Shown in pieces: positions 17,323 to 25,364 of a DNA stretch of 64,000 nucleotides. This DNA is from Bacillus canaveralius (GTDB lineage: Bacteria > Bacillota > Bacilli > Bacillales > Cytobacillaceae). Below the pieces are notes generated by a model, which was not told the DNA's origin, searched no databases, and saw only the letters and a list, made by a program, of their open reading frames with translations. The stretch lies in contig NZ_PGVA01000012.1 in assembly GCF_002860125.1 (NCBI RefSeq), forward strand, positions 1-64,000, in the 5' to 3' direction. Position numbers and translations under genes: made by a program. Each line of letters starts with the position of its first letter. Position 1 is the first letter of the stretch.

Positions 17323-18603
17323 TTGGCACGCAAGATCGGGGTTTATGCGGTTATTGCCTATGTTCTTTATGGGCTATTTATTTACTGGTACCTTTTTTAT
17401 TTCGCCGATACAAGCCTGCCGTTTGAATACGAAGGTTCACAGGCTGACCCGGCCGTTTTTCTCAATGCGCGGGAACTTAGCTTGAGCGAGGAATATTCAA
17501 AGGTGAGAAATCTGTTGTTTTTCCTGTCTACACCGCTTGAATGGCTATTTTATTTATTAATTTTGTTGGTGGGGCTTTCAAAGGCATTTAAGCGCTGGGC
17601 CGAACAGTCAACTAGATTCAAGTTTTTCCAAACAGCGATCTATTTCATTTGGCTGTCTTTCTTTGCATTCGTGGCGACTTTTCCATTGAGTTATATCAGC
17701 TACTCTCTGGCGAAGACCTACAATATTTCCACACAGACCTTCTCCTCATGGATGAAGGATGAGCTTATTGACTTCTGGATCAACTACGGAATTATGGTGA
17801 TTGTCGTTTCTGTGCTTTATTGGCTGATGAATAAAAGCCGCAAGAGGTGGTGGCTGTATGCCTGGATGTTAACAATCCCGTTTACCTTGATTATGGTATT
17901 TTTGCAGCCGATCGTCATTGATCCTTTATACAATGACTTTTATCCGTTAAAAGATAAAGAGCTCGAACAGAAAATTTTAGCACTTGCAGACAAAGCGGAC
18001 ATCCCGGCTGACCATGTTTTTGAAGTGGACATGGCCGAAAAGACTAATGCTTTAAATGCATACGTGAGCGGCATCGGCGGGAATTCGCGGATCGTTCTTT
18101 GGGATACGACTCTAAACCGTTTAAATGATAATCAAATTTTATTCATAATGGCGCATGAAATGGCCCATTATGTTAAGAAGCATATTTATGTTGGAATTGC
18201 CGGATATCTGCTGTTATCATTAGCCGGATTATACGCAACCGCGAGAATCATGAATTGGGCAATCAGCCGCTGGGGAAATGAATTTAAGGTTGACCATGTC
18301 AAGGACTTACGCTCATTGCCGCTGTTCTTGATGATTCTGTCGATGCTTATGTTTGCAGCGAGCCCGCTAACCAATTTTGTGTCAAGATACCAGGAAAGCC
18401 AGGCTGATCTTTATGCAATTGAGATGACAAAGGATCCGCAAGCTGCTATTACTTCATTCCAGGAGTTGACACGTGCCGGGCTTAGCCAGGTTAACCCGCC
18501 ATTATTGGTGAAAATATTCCGCTACGGCCATCCGACAATGCTTGAAAGAATTTCTGCTCTTGAAGAATATGAAATAAAGATGCGAAATGAAAACATTGAT
18601 TGA
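17323..18603 (+). CDS. M48-family membrane metalloprotease (Ste24-like, YhfN-like)
   Basis: A 426-residue integral membrane protein. Several N-terminal helices are followed by the M48 peptidase domain with the zinc motif HEMAH near residue 278 and the third ligand in YQESQADLYA (Glu about 358). The conserved NALNAYVSGIGG and IVLWDTTL strands precede it. It resembles CAAX prenyl protease 1 and B. subtilis YhfN, a membrane protein quality-control type enzyme. TTG 17323 follows TTGGAGGTG. YhfN also lies in the broader comK neighbourhood of B. subtilis, which agrees with the synteny here. Confidence 0.87.
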   Translation: MARKIGVYAVIAYVLYGLFIYWYLFYFADTSLPFEYEGSQADPAVFLNARELSLSEEYSKVRNLLFFLSTPLEWLFYLLILLVGLSKAFKRWAEQSTRFKFFQTAIYFIWLSFFAFVATFPLSYISYSLAKTYNISTQTFSSWMKDELIDFWINYGIMVIVVSVLYWLMNKSRKRWWLYAWMLTIPFTLIMVFLQPIVIDPLYNDFYPLKDKELEQKILALADKADIPADHVFEVDMAEKTNALNAYVSGIGGNSRIVLWDTTLNRLNDNQILFIMAHEMAHYVKKHIYVGIAGYLLLSLAGLYATARIMNWAISRWGNEFKVDHVKDLRSLPLFLMILSMLMFAASPLTNFVSRYQESQADLYAIEMTKDPQAAITSFQELTRAGLSQVNPPLLVKIFRYGHPTMLERISALEEYEIKMRNENID

Positions 18604-18771
18604 AATGGGCCGCCTCTGGTGGTCCATGTTTTATTTTAAAAGAGGAGGACCTTGACTCCTTAAAACAAAAATAAGAGACTGTGCACCACTGGCTTGTCAC
18701 CCGATCTTTTTGATAAAAGATGGAAGCTTTGTGGTCAGTCTCCAAATAAGGTTTCAACCGCAGAAATTAAG

Positions 18772-19008
18772 TTAAGTTCCAAACCTTTTGTTTAAGGAAG
18801 CTAATTCTTCAGTCAATTGCAAAAATGCCGGCTTATCATTAACATCGATGGCTTGATCAATCTTGTTCAACAACTTTTGTTTCTCAGCGTTAAGCAATAT
18901 TTCATCAAGGAGCATATCAATGTAAAGGTTTGACATGTAAGCATCTTTTGCATTTTGGCGGCTCATTGCTTTCGATTTCATTAGCTCTGTGTAGGACCTT
19001 TCGTTCAT
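18772..19008 (-). CDS. yhzC: IDEAL-domain small protein (YhzC-like)
   Basis: A 78-residue helical protein containing an IDEAL domain: NLYIDMLLDEILLNAEKQKL followed by LNKIDQAIDVNDKPAFLQLT. I chose ATG 19008 because AGGGGTGAT lies upstream; an in-frame GTG at 19026 is too close to that site. In B. subtilis yhzC lies beside comK, and the same arrangement is seen here with comK divergent. Function unknown; IDEAL proteins act as small adaptor-like factors. The 170 bp between it and the M48 gene hold no gene. Confidence 0.8.
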   Translation of the reverse strand: MNERSYTELMKSKAMSRQNAKDAYMSNLYIDMLLDEILLNAEKQKLLNKIDQAIDVNDKPAFLQLTEELASLNKRFGT

Positions 19009-19084
19009 GAAAATCACCCCTGACACTTTTTAATATTATATGGAATTTTCACTCTTGAATCAACTAAATTTTTTAAATTTTTAG

Positions 19085-19171
19085 AAAATATTTTTTTGGC
19101 ACTTTTAAAATGTGAATTTTTTGCGAATATTTCGTTGTTTTTGTAAAATATCTGGAAGTTGATGGTACGAT
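19085..19171 (+). promoter_or_regulatory. comK promoter with candidate ComK boxes
   Basis: AAAA-TATTT-TTTT at 19085-19097 matches the ComK-box consensus AAAA-N5-TTTT. A second near-match (AAAA, 6 bp, TTTT) begins at 19107, so the two boxes lie about two helical turns apart. A -10-like TACGAT is at 19166-19171 with TTGTAA 19 bp upstream. The layout fits positive autoregulation of comK. In the lysogen this promoter drives only the truncated 5' half. Confidence 0.5.
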
Positions 19172-19201
19172 AAGATCAGTTTAACAGAAGGAGATGTACC
19201 T

Positions 19202-19399
19202 ATGGACAAGCAGAGGAGAACATTGATTGAAGAATATGAAGTAAATCCTTGTACATTAATGGTTAAGCCGACCCTTTATGGAAGCAAGCTATATGCAAGG
19301 ATCATTGAAATGGAGGATGAATACATTTCCCCTTTCAAGCCGCTCGATATTATCAAGAAAAGCTGTGAATACTTTGGTTCAAGCTATGAAGGTTTATAG
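19202..19399 (+). pseudogene. comK: comK 5' half, interrupted by the prophage
   Basis: Encodes the first 64 residues of the competence master regulator ComK (EEYEVNPCTLMVKPTLYGSK, PLDIIKKSCEYFGSSYEG), then one phage-derived residue and a stop 8 bp past the junction. AAGGAGATGTACCT precedes ATG 19202. Joined to the 3' half at 61585-61975 it gives an intact 193-residue ComK, matching the 192 residues I recall for B. subtilis. The truncated product lacks most of the DNA-binding protein and should be inactive, so competence should be off in the lysogen unless the phage excises. Confidence 0.92.
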
Positions 19400-19415
19400 C
19401 TTATGGTACTACTAA
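19381..19415. other. attL, left prophage junction in comK
   Basis: The 12-bp core AAGCTATGAAGG (19381-19392) is repeated at attR (61573-61584). The phage-derived arm ATAGCTTATGGTACTACTAA (19396-19415) is the exact reverse complement of the phage arm at attR. The likely crossover dinucleotide is GG at 19391-19392, the symmetric centre of the reconstructed attP. Confidence 0.9.
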
Positions 19416-19427
19416 AAGAGTATAAAC

Positions 19428-20870
19428 TTAATAGAAGTCTATACTCTCAATATAAAGCTGCTTACCTTCATAGCCAATATGCACCTGTTCAATTATGGAG
19501 TTAACCAGATTTTTCTTTTCTAAAGGTTCTAATGCACTCCAGTTTTTTCGAATATTTTTGAGTGCTGCTATGATTTCGTCCCTATTAAAAGCGGTGTTGT
19601 CCTCCGGGATCGATTTGGATTCAAGCTGAGCTTTGATGGCCTGTTCTTCCTTATTCGTCTCATCCATGCGTTTCTTAAAATCTTCATATGTCATAAGATC
19701 ATCCGACCAGGCATACTGCCATTTCTTTTTTCGCCGGTCCAGTTTGTCCAGCTCTTTTTGCAGGGCGGCCTCATCAATCTCGGATGTGGGCTGTTCTTTA
19801 TTTACGATCTGCTCACTCGTTGCCGCTGCCTGCTGAATGGCTTCGCTAAAATCAACTCTGCCCAGGTAATCAATAAAGGCGGCTTCCAGGTGCCTTTCGG
19901 AGACGCTGCGATGCCCTTTGCACTCGCCCGTCTTTTTACGCATGCATCGATATTGCTTGTATTTTACTTTCTCTCCGGACGCGAGTTTACCATACGTATA
20001 ATAACCTACCATCGGGTATCCGCAGTTTCGACACTTCAGCTTCCCTGAAAAAATATAACCGCTTGATACGGATCTGGGTTCCTTCGACTTTCTACTTTCG
20101 ATTGTCGTTTGCACAAGTTCAAAAGATTCTTTATAAATGATGGCCTCATGCGTATTTTCCACAACAAAGTCTTGCCAGCGAATAGCCCCGGTGTATAGTG
20201 GGTTTTTCAAAATATCCATGATGGTGATATCCGTCCATTTGTTGCCAGCTTTCGTCGTGATATTTTGTTCATTCAAATGCCTGGCGACCCGATTTGCACC
20301 GAGACCTTGAAGATAAAGAGAGTAGATCAGTCTAACTACCTTTGCCTCGTCTTCCTTAATGGTAAGTTTCCCGGTCTTTAGATTAAGATCGTAACCAATT
20401 GGGCGAAAGTTTAATGCGTACTTTCCCTGGCGTACTTTTTCGGCATAGCCGAAGCTGATCCTTTCGCCCATGTTCTCACGCTCCCATTGAGCGAGGGCGG
20501 CAACAATCGTAATAAACATACGGCCCATAGCAGTCGTAGTGTCATAAACTTCGGTTGCAGACTTAAATTTACAATCATGCTTTTCAAAGATTTCTAACAG
20601 TTTATACAAATCTAAAACGGATCGTGTCAGCCTGTCCAATCGATAAACTAGCACGCAATCAATTTTACCTGCCTTAATATCTTTTATCATTTGCTGCAGC
20701 TGCGGACGGTTCATATCCTTTGCGGAAATTCCTTCATCGGCATATAAGCCGGCCACTTCCCAGTCTTGGGCGATACAGAAAGCTTTAAGTCTCTTTTTTT
20801 GTCCAGAAATCGAATATCCCTCTTTCGCTTGCTCTTCAGTAGAGACTCGAATATAGATAGCCGCTCTCAT
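19428..20870 (-). CDS. int: Large serine recombinase (phage integrase)
   Basis: A 480-residue integrase. The N-terminal resolvase domain (residues 1-150) has YIRVST with catalytic Ser10, DEGISAKDMNRPQLQQMI and YRLDRLTRS. The recombinase domain follows (IGYDLNLKTGKL, IYSLYLQGLGANRVARHLNE). A zinc ribbon comes next (CRNCGYPMVGYY and CMRKKTGECKGH), then a coiled-coil motif (about 375-445) needed for directional synapsis. It recombines attP with the comK attB. ATG 20870 has GAGGTGAAATT upstream. Its 3' end lies 12 bp from the attL arm. A separate directionality factor should exist but I could not identify it. Confidence 0.95.
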   Translation of the reverse strand: MRAAIYIRVSTEEQAKEGYSISGQKKRLKAFCIAQDWEVAGLYADEGISAKDMNRPQLQQMIKDIKAGKIDCVLVYRLDRLTRSVLDLYKLLEIFEKHDCKFKSATEVYDTTTAMGRMFITIVAALAQWERENMGERISFGYAEKVRQGKYALNFRPIGYDLNLKTGKLTIKEDEAKVVRLIYSLYLQGLGANRVARHLNEQNITTKAGNKWTDITIMDILKNPLYTGAIRWQDFVVENTHEAIIYKESFELVQTTIESRKSKEPRSVSSGYIFSGKLKCRNCGYPMVGYYTYGKLASGEKVKYKQYRCMRKKTGECKGHRSVSERHLEAAFIDYLGRVDFSEAIQQAAATSEQIVNKEQPTSEIDEAALQKELDKLDRRKKKWQYAWSDDLMTYEDFKKRMDETNKEEQAIKAQLESKSIPEDNTAFNRDEIIAALKNIRKNWSALEPLEKKNLVNSIIEQVHIGYEGKQLYIESIDFY

Positions 20871-20885
20871 AATTTCACCTCACAC

Positions 20886-21551
20886 TTAATACACCTTTAC
20901 GGCTTGCACAACTCTGCCTATGATCTGGACACTATCCTTAGTCAAATCATAAATCTTTGGTTCGTGTGTAGGGTCCGTACTCATCGGTACCAGTGTTACC
21001 AAATTGTCACCCTTGAACAGGAGCTTTTTAACGGTCGCTTCAGTCCCATCTATTAGGATGACGGCAATTTGGCCATTCTCAACCATTGGTGTTTTTTCAA
21101 CTAAAACGTACGAGCCTTCCTTAAATTCGAGATTCATACTATGCCCTTTAACTTTTAAGTAAAAGTACTCCCGATCACCAAGGAATGATGATAGAACGGG
21201 CAAGTATCCTTCGATGTTTTCTTCAGCTAAAATGGGGGTTCCTGCGGCAATGGATCCAACGATAGGGACTTGGCGTGTATGTACGCCATACGGTGAAGCC
21301 GTTTCATGAAGGCTTACTGAACTCTTATCCGTATCCAGGCCGAGCATTTCATCCAGAGTCTTGCCAAAAAAGTTCGCTATATTTCGCACCGATTCCATTC
21401 TCGGTTCTTCTTTGCTGTTTTCCCATTTTGAGATCATCGCTTTGTTGATTTTCGAATCATATTTTTCGTTGAGTTTATCCGCTAACTCTTCTTGCGATAA
21501 ACCCCTTTGAATACGAAGGCTTTTCAATTTCTCTCCGAACGAATAATGCAT
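20886..21551 (-). CDS. CI-type repressor (XRE HTH plus LexA-like S24 peptidase)
   Basis: A 221-residue lysogeny repressor. Residues 7-68 form the helix-turn-helix (SLRIQRGLSQEELADKLNEK, MISKWENSKEEP). The S24 domain contains the A103-G104 cleavage site in SIAAGTP, catalytic Ser138 in VKGHSMN and Lys175 in EATVKKLL. Such repressors self-cleave when RecA filaments form, so induction by DNA damage is expected. It lies upstream of and is co-oriented with the integrase, and is divergent from cro. The start at 21551 has GAGGAG upstream. Confidence 0.93.
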   Translation of the reverse strand: MHYSFGEKLKSLRIQRGLSQEELADKLNEKYDSKINKAMISKWENSKEEPRMESVRNIANFFGKTLDEMLGLDTDKSSVSLHETASPYGVHTRQVPIVGSIAAGTPILAEENIEGYLPVLSSFLGDREYFYLKVKGHSMNLEFKEGSYVLVEKTPMVENGQIAVILIDGTEATVKKLLFKGDNLVTLVPMSTDPTHEPKIYDLTKDSVQIIGRVVQAVKVY

Positions 21552-21595
21552 TTGTCGATACTCCTCTTTTCATTAATTTAGATATGTCTAAACAC

Positions 21596-21710
21596 AATAT
21601 ACATTACGGGTTTCGAAACCGCAATAAAAAGTTAGAAATAACGAAAGAAAGTTATTGACTTCGAAACAAATATGAGTATACTAAGAATTACAAAGTTTCG
21701 AATACGAAAC
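21596..21710. promoter_or_regulatory. Lysis-lysogeny switch: divergent promoters and three operators
   Basis: Rightward promoter: TTGACT (21655-21660), 16-bp spacer, TATACT (21677-21682). Leftward promoter: TTGCGG and TATATT on the minus strand (21624-21619 and 21601-21596) with a 17-bp spacer. Operators share TTTCGAAA: GGTTTCGAAACC (21609-21620) sits inside the leftward spacer; a half-type site ACTTCGAAAC (21658-21667) overlaps the rightward -35; GTTTCGAATACGAAAC (21695-21710) lies just downstream of the rightward -10. Repressor binding would block the lytic promoter and tune its own. Confidence 0.75.
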
Positions 21711-21729
21711 AAGAAAGGGGGTTGCTCAA

Positions 21730-21981
21730 TTGAAAGAACGACGACATGTCCCGTATACAAAATTCAAAGCATTTTTAGAAGAAGTTGGTGTCAAGCAAAG
21801 CCAACTGGCCAAAATGCTCAAAAAATCTCCTTCTGCATTGAACCAAAACTTAAATGGCACCGGTGGGGATTTCTCACTTTCGGAAGTAAGGTGCATATGT
21901 ATACACTTCGGAATAAGCGCGGATGACTATTTCGTTTATCCTGAAGTTTCGAATTCGAAACAAAATGAGGTGGCCCAATGA
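21730..21981 (+). CDS. Cro-like XRE-family regulator
   Basis: An 83-residue helix-turn-helix protein (FLEEVGVKQSQLAKMLKKSP, SLSEVRCICIHFGISADDYF). It is the first gene of the rightward early operon and faces the CI repressor, so a Cro role is inferred. The start is TTG 21730 behind AAGGGGG. A perfect 16-bp operator lies inside its 3' end. Confidence 0.8.
   Translation: MKERRHVPYTKFKAFLEEVGVKQSQLAKMLKKSPSALNQNLNGTGGDFSLSEVRCICIHFGISADDYFVYPEVSNSKQNEVAQ
21946..21961. promoter_or_regulatory. Fourth repressor operator inside cro
   Basis: GTTTCGAATTCGAAAC is a perfect 16-bp palindrome of the same type as the operators in the switch region, about 240 bp downstream and within the cro coding end. 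A distal site like this could support repressor looping or act as a roadblock. Confidence 0.75.
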
Positions 21982-22100
21982 ATCAGCCTCCGGATCACAT
22001 CAAAAGAAAAATCATTGAGTTCTTCCTTCAGACCAGCGTGCCTCGCATATTAACCGAGGAGCGCAAGGCTAAGACATTAAAGGAGGTGAAAACAAGTTGA
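21978..22100 (+). CDS. Small conserved phage protein, 40 residues
   Basis: Reads MNQPPDHIKRKIIEFFLQTS and then VPRILTEERKAKTLKEVKTS. The ATG overlaps the cro stop and GAGGTGG lies 5 bp upstream. The MN(K/Q)PPD..K..I..F....VPRI pattern recurs in early regions of Bacillus phages. Function unknown; the protein is short, amphipathic and basic. Confidence 0.65.
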   Translation: MNQPPDHIKRKIIEFFLQTSVPRILTEERKAKTLKEVKTS

Positions 22101-22312
22101 CTACAGGCGAAATGCTCAGTTACACCCAACGCTTCAATCGGATCGTATCCAGCCCTGCTACGCAGGAGTCAAAGGATATCAGCCTATCGATTATGATGTC
22201 CGATTTGGAACAAACTTATCAGATTCCGGCTTTGCAAAACGAAAAGTTTGAACGGCAACATCCGACTGTCATGCAGCTGTACCGCACGGTTTCAGAAGAA
22301 CGATCACTATAA
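22097..22312 (+). CDS. Hypothetical early phage protein, 71 residues
   Basis: Starts at TTG 22097, overlapping the preceding stop, with AAAGGAGGTG upstream. The sequence is soluble and mostly helical, ending TVSEERSL. I do not recognise it. Its place in the overlapping chain of early genes supports it being real. Confidence 0.65.
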   Translation: MTTGEMLSYTQRFNRIVSSPATQESKDISLSIMMSDLEQTYQIPALQNEKFERQHPTVMQLYRTVSEERSL

Positions 22313-22328
22313 AAAGGGAGTGTTCAGA

Positions 22329-22511
22329 TTGGCATACAACTGGGAAGAGAGACTTCAAGAATTGGAAAGCCAAAAATCCTTTATAGAGAAATGGGCAAAA
22401 ACAAAAGGCTTCCATAACCTTCCGAACGAGATTCAAGCGTTAGTCTGGCGCGGTGTGGTCTATACAGAGGAAAGTATCGAAAACATTCACAATCATTTGA
22501 AAGCCAAATAG
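22329..22511 (+). CDS. Hypothetical early phage protein, 60 residues
   Basis: TTG 22329 follows AAAAAGGGAG. The protein is helical and charged (YNWEERLQELESQKSFIEKW, NEIQALVWRGVVYTEESIEN). No family recognised. An upstream in-frame ATG at 22248 lies inside the previous gene and is not preferred. Confidence 0.65.
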   Translation: MAYNWEERLQELESQKSFIEKWAKTKGFHNLPNEIQALVWRGVVYTEESIENIHNHLKAK

Positions 22512-22576
22512 GCTTTCTCTTTTCACCACCAGTGCAGAAATTGGAGAACGATTTTAGTCATAAAGGAGGGGTCGTC

Positions 22577-22732
22577 TTGGAACATCCACTGATCACGCAA
22601 ATCAACCGCATGGGTTATCCCAGGGAGATGGTGATAAGGCCAGACATTCACCTGCTGCCTGTGAAGTCTTCATCCCAATTGAAGGGAGGTGAGAAACGTG
22701 AAAGCAACCGGCATTGTCAGAAAGATCGATGA
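22577..22732 (+). CDS. Small phage protein, 51 residues
   Basis: TTG 22577 has AAGGAGGGG upstream. It begins LEHPLITQINRMGYPREMVI, a pattern (EHPLI..I...GYP) seen in small early proteins of Bacillus phages, with YqaI of the skin element as a possible relative. The 3' end overlaps the AbrB-like gene in another frame, and that gene's ribosome site lies inside it. Function unknown. Confidence 0.55.
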   Translation: MEHPLITQINRMGYPREMVIRPDIHLLPVKSSSQLKGGEKRESNRHCQKDR

Positions 22733-22964
22733 TCTAGGCCGCGTCACCATCCCAAAAGAAATCCGGCTGTCCCAGGAGTGGCCAGAAGGAACACCGATGG
22801 AAATGTTTATGACGAGTGACGGCATGGTCCTCCGGAAGTATCGGGCGGCAAACCAAGAAGCGACAGAGGTCTTACTCGAGCTGCAGGCTCTTTTGCATCC
22901 AGCCACATCGCCAGAAGCCCAGGAGTCCATTCAAAAAGCCATTGATCTCATTAAACAAAAATAA
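22698..22964 (+). CDS. AbrB/SpoVT-family transcriptional regulator
   Basis: An 88-residue protein with an N-terminal AbrB swapped-hairpin DNA-binding domain: KATGIVRKIDDLGRVTIPKE, then MEMFMTSDGMVLRKY. The C-terminal 40 residues form a helix. Phage AbrB-like proteins may tune early transcription or interfere with host transition-state control; AbrB itself represses comK in B. subtilis, so cross-talk is possible but speculative. GTG 22698 follows AGGGAGGTG; an in-frame GTG at 22689 is inside that site. Confidence 0.85.
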   Translation: MKATGIVRKIDDLGRVTIPKEIRLSQEWPEGTPMEMFMTSDGMVLRKYRAANQEATEVLLELQALLHPATSPEAQESIQKAIDLIKQK

Positions 22965-23056
22965 ACCCGTGTTCGCAGCACGAGTCCAAGAGAAAAATAC
23001 TTATTCGCCGTCATTATATCACATGATGGCGGCCAGGGAAATCGGAGGAAGGGGTT

Positions 23057-23209
23057 ATGAAGCACGGGAAGCGCCCAACGGTTAAACAAAAAGTCCTTAT
23101 GATCCAAGCTAGCCTTCATCCCAGTGAGTGGTTGGTCATTAAAAATGAGTTCGCCACTATGAAAGTCGTCCACCGGGAATCCGGAGAACAAAAAACCATT
23201 ACTAAGTGA
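23057..23209 (+). CDS. DUF6906-type small phage protein, 50 residues
   Basis: MKHGKRPTVKQKVLMIQASL followed by HPSEWLVIKN and a short strand-rich tail. The MKHGK(R/K)PT..QK......L.P..WLV.K pattern is the DUF6906 family found in many Firmicute phages. GGAGGAAGGGG lies upstream of the ATG. Function unknown. Confidence 0.75.
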   Translation: MKHGKRPTVKQKVLMIQASLHPSEWLVIKNEFATMKVVHRESGEQKTITK

Positions 23210-23219
23210 GGTGTAACCC

Positions 23220-23615
23220 ATGATCAACAGTGTGTCTCAAGCCAATACCTTTTTTCAGGATCTTCAAACGAACAAGCGGGAGAAGAACAACCTAAACGCA
23301 GCCATCAACAATCGCATGGCACACCTGGTGACCTATCTTCGCCAGAACGGTCCAACGCTCATGTACAAAGGCGACCTTCCTGTGATTGTGGAAGCCGTTA
23401 AGAAAACATCCAAGAAGCTGGATAAGTCGAAATTAGCCGGCGATCTAGAGGTTCCGGCAAATAGCTTAAATGCCATTAAGATTGCAAGACTCGTTGAGAC
23501 GGGGCGGCTAACCGCTGCGAAACTCGCAGAATATCAGTACGAGGAAGAAGATTATCGGCTGAAGCAGCGGAAGGCGAAGAAGAAGGATGTTGAAGCTTTC
23601 CAAAATCGTAAATAG
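23220..23615 (+). CDS. Hypothetical early phage protein, 131 residues
   Basis: Begins MINSVSQANTFFQDLQTNKR and is rich in lysine and glutamate, with a basic tail (RLKQRKAKKKDVEAFQNRK) suited to nucleic-acid contact. No family recognised. GAGGTG precedes the ATG. It lies immediately upstream of the replication-recombination genes. Confidence 0.7.
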   Translation: MINSVSQANTFFQDLQTNKREKNNLNAAINNRMAHLVTYLRQNGPTLMYKGDLPVIVEAVKKTSKKLDKSKLAGDLEVPANSLNAIKIARLVETGRLTAAKLAEYQYEEEDYRLKQRKAKKKDVEAFQNRK

Positions 23616-23628
23616 GAGGATTTAAACG

Positions 23629-24003
23629 ATGAATTTCACAATTGAAATCAAAGCACCGGAATTGGCAGCGGCCATTACGGCACTCGCTGAAGCCTTATCC
23701 GGCAGTAAACTCACACCGGTACAAAATGGATCACCTGCCCAAAAAAACAAGGGGGTTAATAAGGAAGTCGAAAAAGAGCCTGAAACGAGTAATCCGGATC
23801 CGGTAGAAGCCGAAGCGACTGAAGAGGAAGAAGGCGAGTCGACTATCAGCCTGGAAACCGTTCGTGAAAAGTTGGCTGCTCTCTCTCAAAGTGGGAAGCA
23901 GAAGCAGGTGAAAGAGCTGATCTCGTCCTTTGGTGTGAAGAAGCTGACCGACGTGCCTGCTAAACATTATGCAGCACTTCTGGAAAAAGCGGAGGAGCTG
24001 TAA
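23629..24003 (+). CDS. Hypothetical phage protein with acidic linker, 124 residues
   Basis: An N-terminal helix (IEIKAPELAAAITALAEALS), an acidic disordered linker rich in Glu, Pro and Thr, and a C-terminal helical module (REKLAALSQSGKQKQVKELI). Such proteins often sit beside DUF2800 in Firmicute phages. Its stop overlaps the DUF2800 start (TAATG). The role is unknown; a partner of the recombination proteins is possible. Confidence 0.7.
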   Translation: MNFTIEIKAPELAAAITALAEALSGSKLTPVQNGSPAQKNKGVNKEVEKEPETSNPDPVEAEATEEEEGESTISLETVREKLAALSQSGKQKQVKELISSFGVKKLTDVPAKHYAALLEKAEEL

Positions 24004-25184
24004 TGAGTACGGCCCATTCAGAAAGGGCCCATGCTTATCTTTCAGCATCAGGTAGTAAGCGTTGGCTGAGTTGCCCGCCTAGCGCCAAGCTGGAACAAGA
24101 GTTTCCGGAATCGACGAGTGACTTTGCCCGTGAAGGGACGTGTGCCCATGAGCTTTCGGAACTCTACCTGCAGAGGTACCTGGAGCTGATCAACAAGGCT
24201 ACTTTCACCCGCAGGCACAACAAGTTTAAAAAGGACAACGCGGAATTCTACTCACAAGAGATGGAGGATTACGTCCAGGTATACGTCGATTTCGTCATCG
24301 AACGGATCAACGCGGCAAGGGCAGCATCCAGCGATGCGGTGATCCTCCTCGAGCAACGATTGGATTTCAGTGAATGGGTACCAAAAGGTTTCGGTACCGG
24401 TGACGTAGTCATTATATCGGATAACATCATGGAGATTATCGATTTGAAGTACGGCAAAGGCGTTCCTGTCTCTGCTGAAGACAATTCGCAAATGCGGATG
24501 TATGCCTTAGGAGCGATCAATCAGTTTGGCGTCTTGTATGAATTTGACCGGGTGCAAATGACGATCGTTCAGCCCCGCCTGGACAGCATCTCGACCGACG
24601 AAATCAGCACCGATGACCTATTATTTTGGGCCGATGATTTCGTCAAGCCTCGTGCCGATATGGCGATTGCAGGAGAGGGGGAATTTGCAGCTGGAGAACA
24701 CTGTCGGTTCTGCCGGGCCCGTTTCACCTGCAGGGCGCGAGCTGACGCCAACCTGGAGATGGCAAAACTCGAATTCCAGAAACCGGATCTGCTCTCCTTT
24801 GATGAGATCGGGGAAGTCTTGGCCAAAGCAGAGGAACTGCAGAAGTGGGCGAAGGATGTTCAGGGTTACGCGTTAGACCAGGCTGAGAATCACGGTGTGA
24901 AGTTCCCTGGCTGGAAACTGGTTGAAGGGCGAAGCAACCGAAAGTATACGGATGAACAACTGGTGGCTCAAGCCTTGCTGGCGGAAGGTTATGAAGAAGA
25001 GAAGATTTATAGCAAATCACTTTACGGCATTTCCGCCATGGAGAAAGCCATCGGTAAAAAGGTATTTGTCGAGGTGCTGAAAGATTTGGTTATCAAACCG
25101 GTTGGCAAACCCACACTGGTTCCGGAATCGGATAAACGTCCAGAGTTGAATTCTACCGAATCGGCCATTGCTGATTTTAGTTAA
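24003..25184 (+). CDS. DUF2800 (Cas4/RecB-like nuclease) protein
   Basis: A 393-residue protein of the DUF2800 family, related to PD-(D/E)xK exonucleases of the Cas4/AddB type. It begins HAYLSASGSKRWLSCPPSAK. It contains the nuclease segment MEIIDLKYGKGVPVSAEDNS and the cysteine cluster EHCRFCRARFTC, which probably holds an iron-sulphur cluster with Cys near the N-terminus. With the adjacent DUF2815 protein it likely forms a phage recombination or end-processing pair. Confidence 0.85.
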   Translation: MSTAHSERAHAYLSASGSKRWLSCPPSAKLEQEFPESTSDFAREGTCAHELSELYLQRYLELINKATFTRRHNKFKKDNAEFYSQEMEDYVQVYVDFVIERINAARAASSDAVILLEQRLDFSEWVPKGFGTGDVVIISDNIMEIIDLKYGKGVPVSAEDNSQMRMYALGAINQFGVLYEFDRVQMTIVQPRLDSISTDEISTDDLLFWADDFVKPRADMAIAGEGEFAAGEHCRFCRARFTCRARADANLEMAKLEFQKPDLLSFDEIGEVLAKAEELQKWAKDVQGYALDQAENHGVKFPGWKLVEGRSNRKYTDEQLVAQALLAEGYEEEKIYSKSLYGISAMEKAIGKKVFVEVLKDLVIKPVGKPTLVPESDKRPELNSTESAIADFS

Positions 25185-25364
25185 TCGGACAGATGTACGG
25201 AATCTATAGCTCGGTTTCCAAGCAATTTGTCTTTGGTATTCAGGAGCCAACGAAGAGAAAAGCTCGGCAGGCTCTTTTTAAAAAAAATTGGTCATGATGC
25301 CCGTAAGTGGCGTTTTGAAACAAGGAAAATCCGTACAAATTCAACCAAAAAGGAGAATGTCAAA

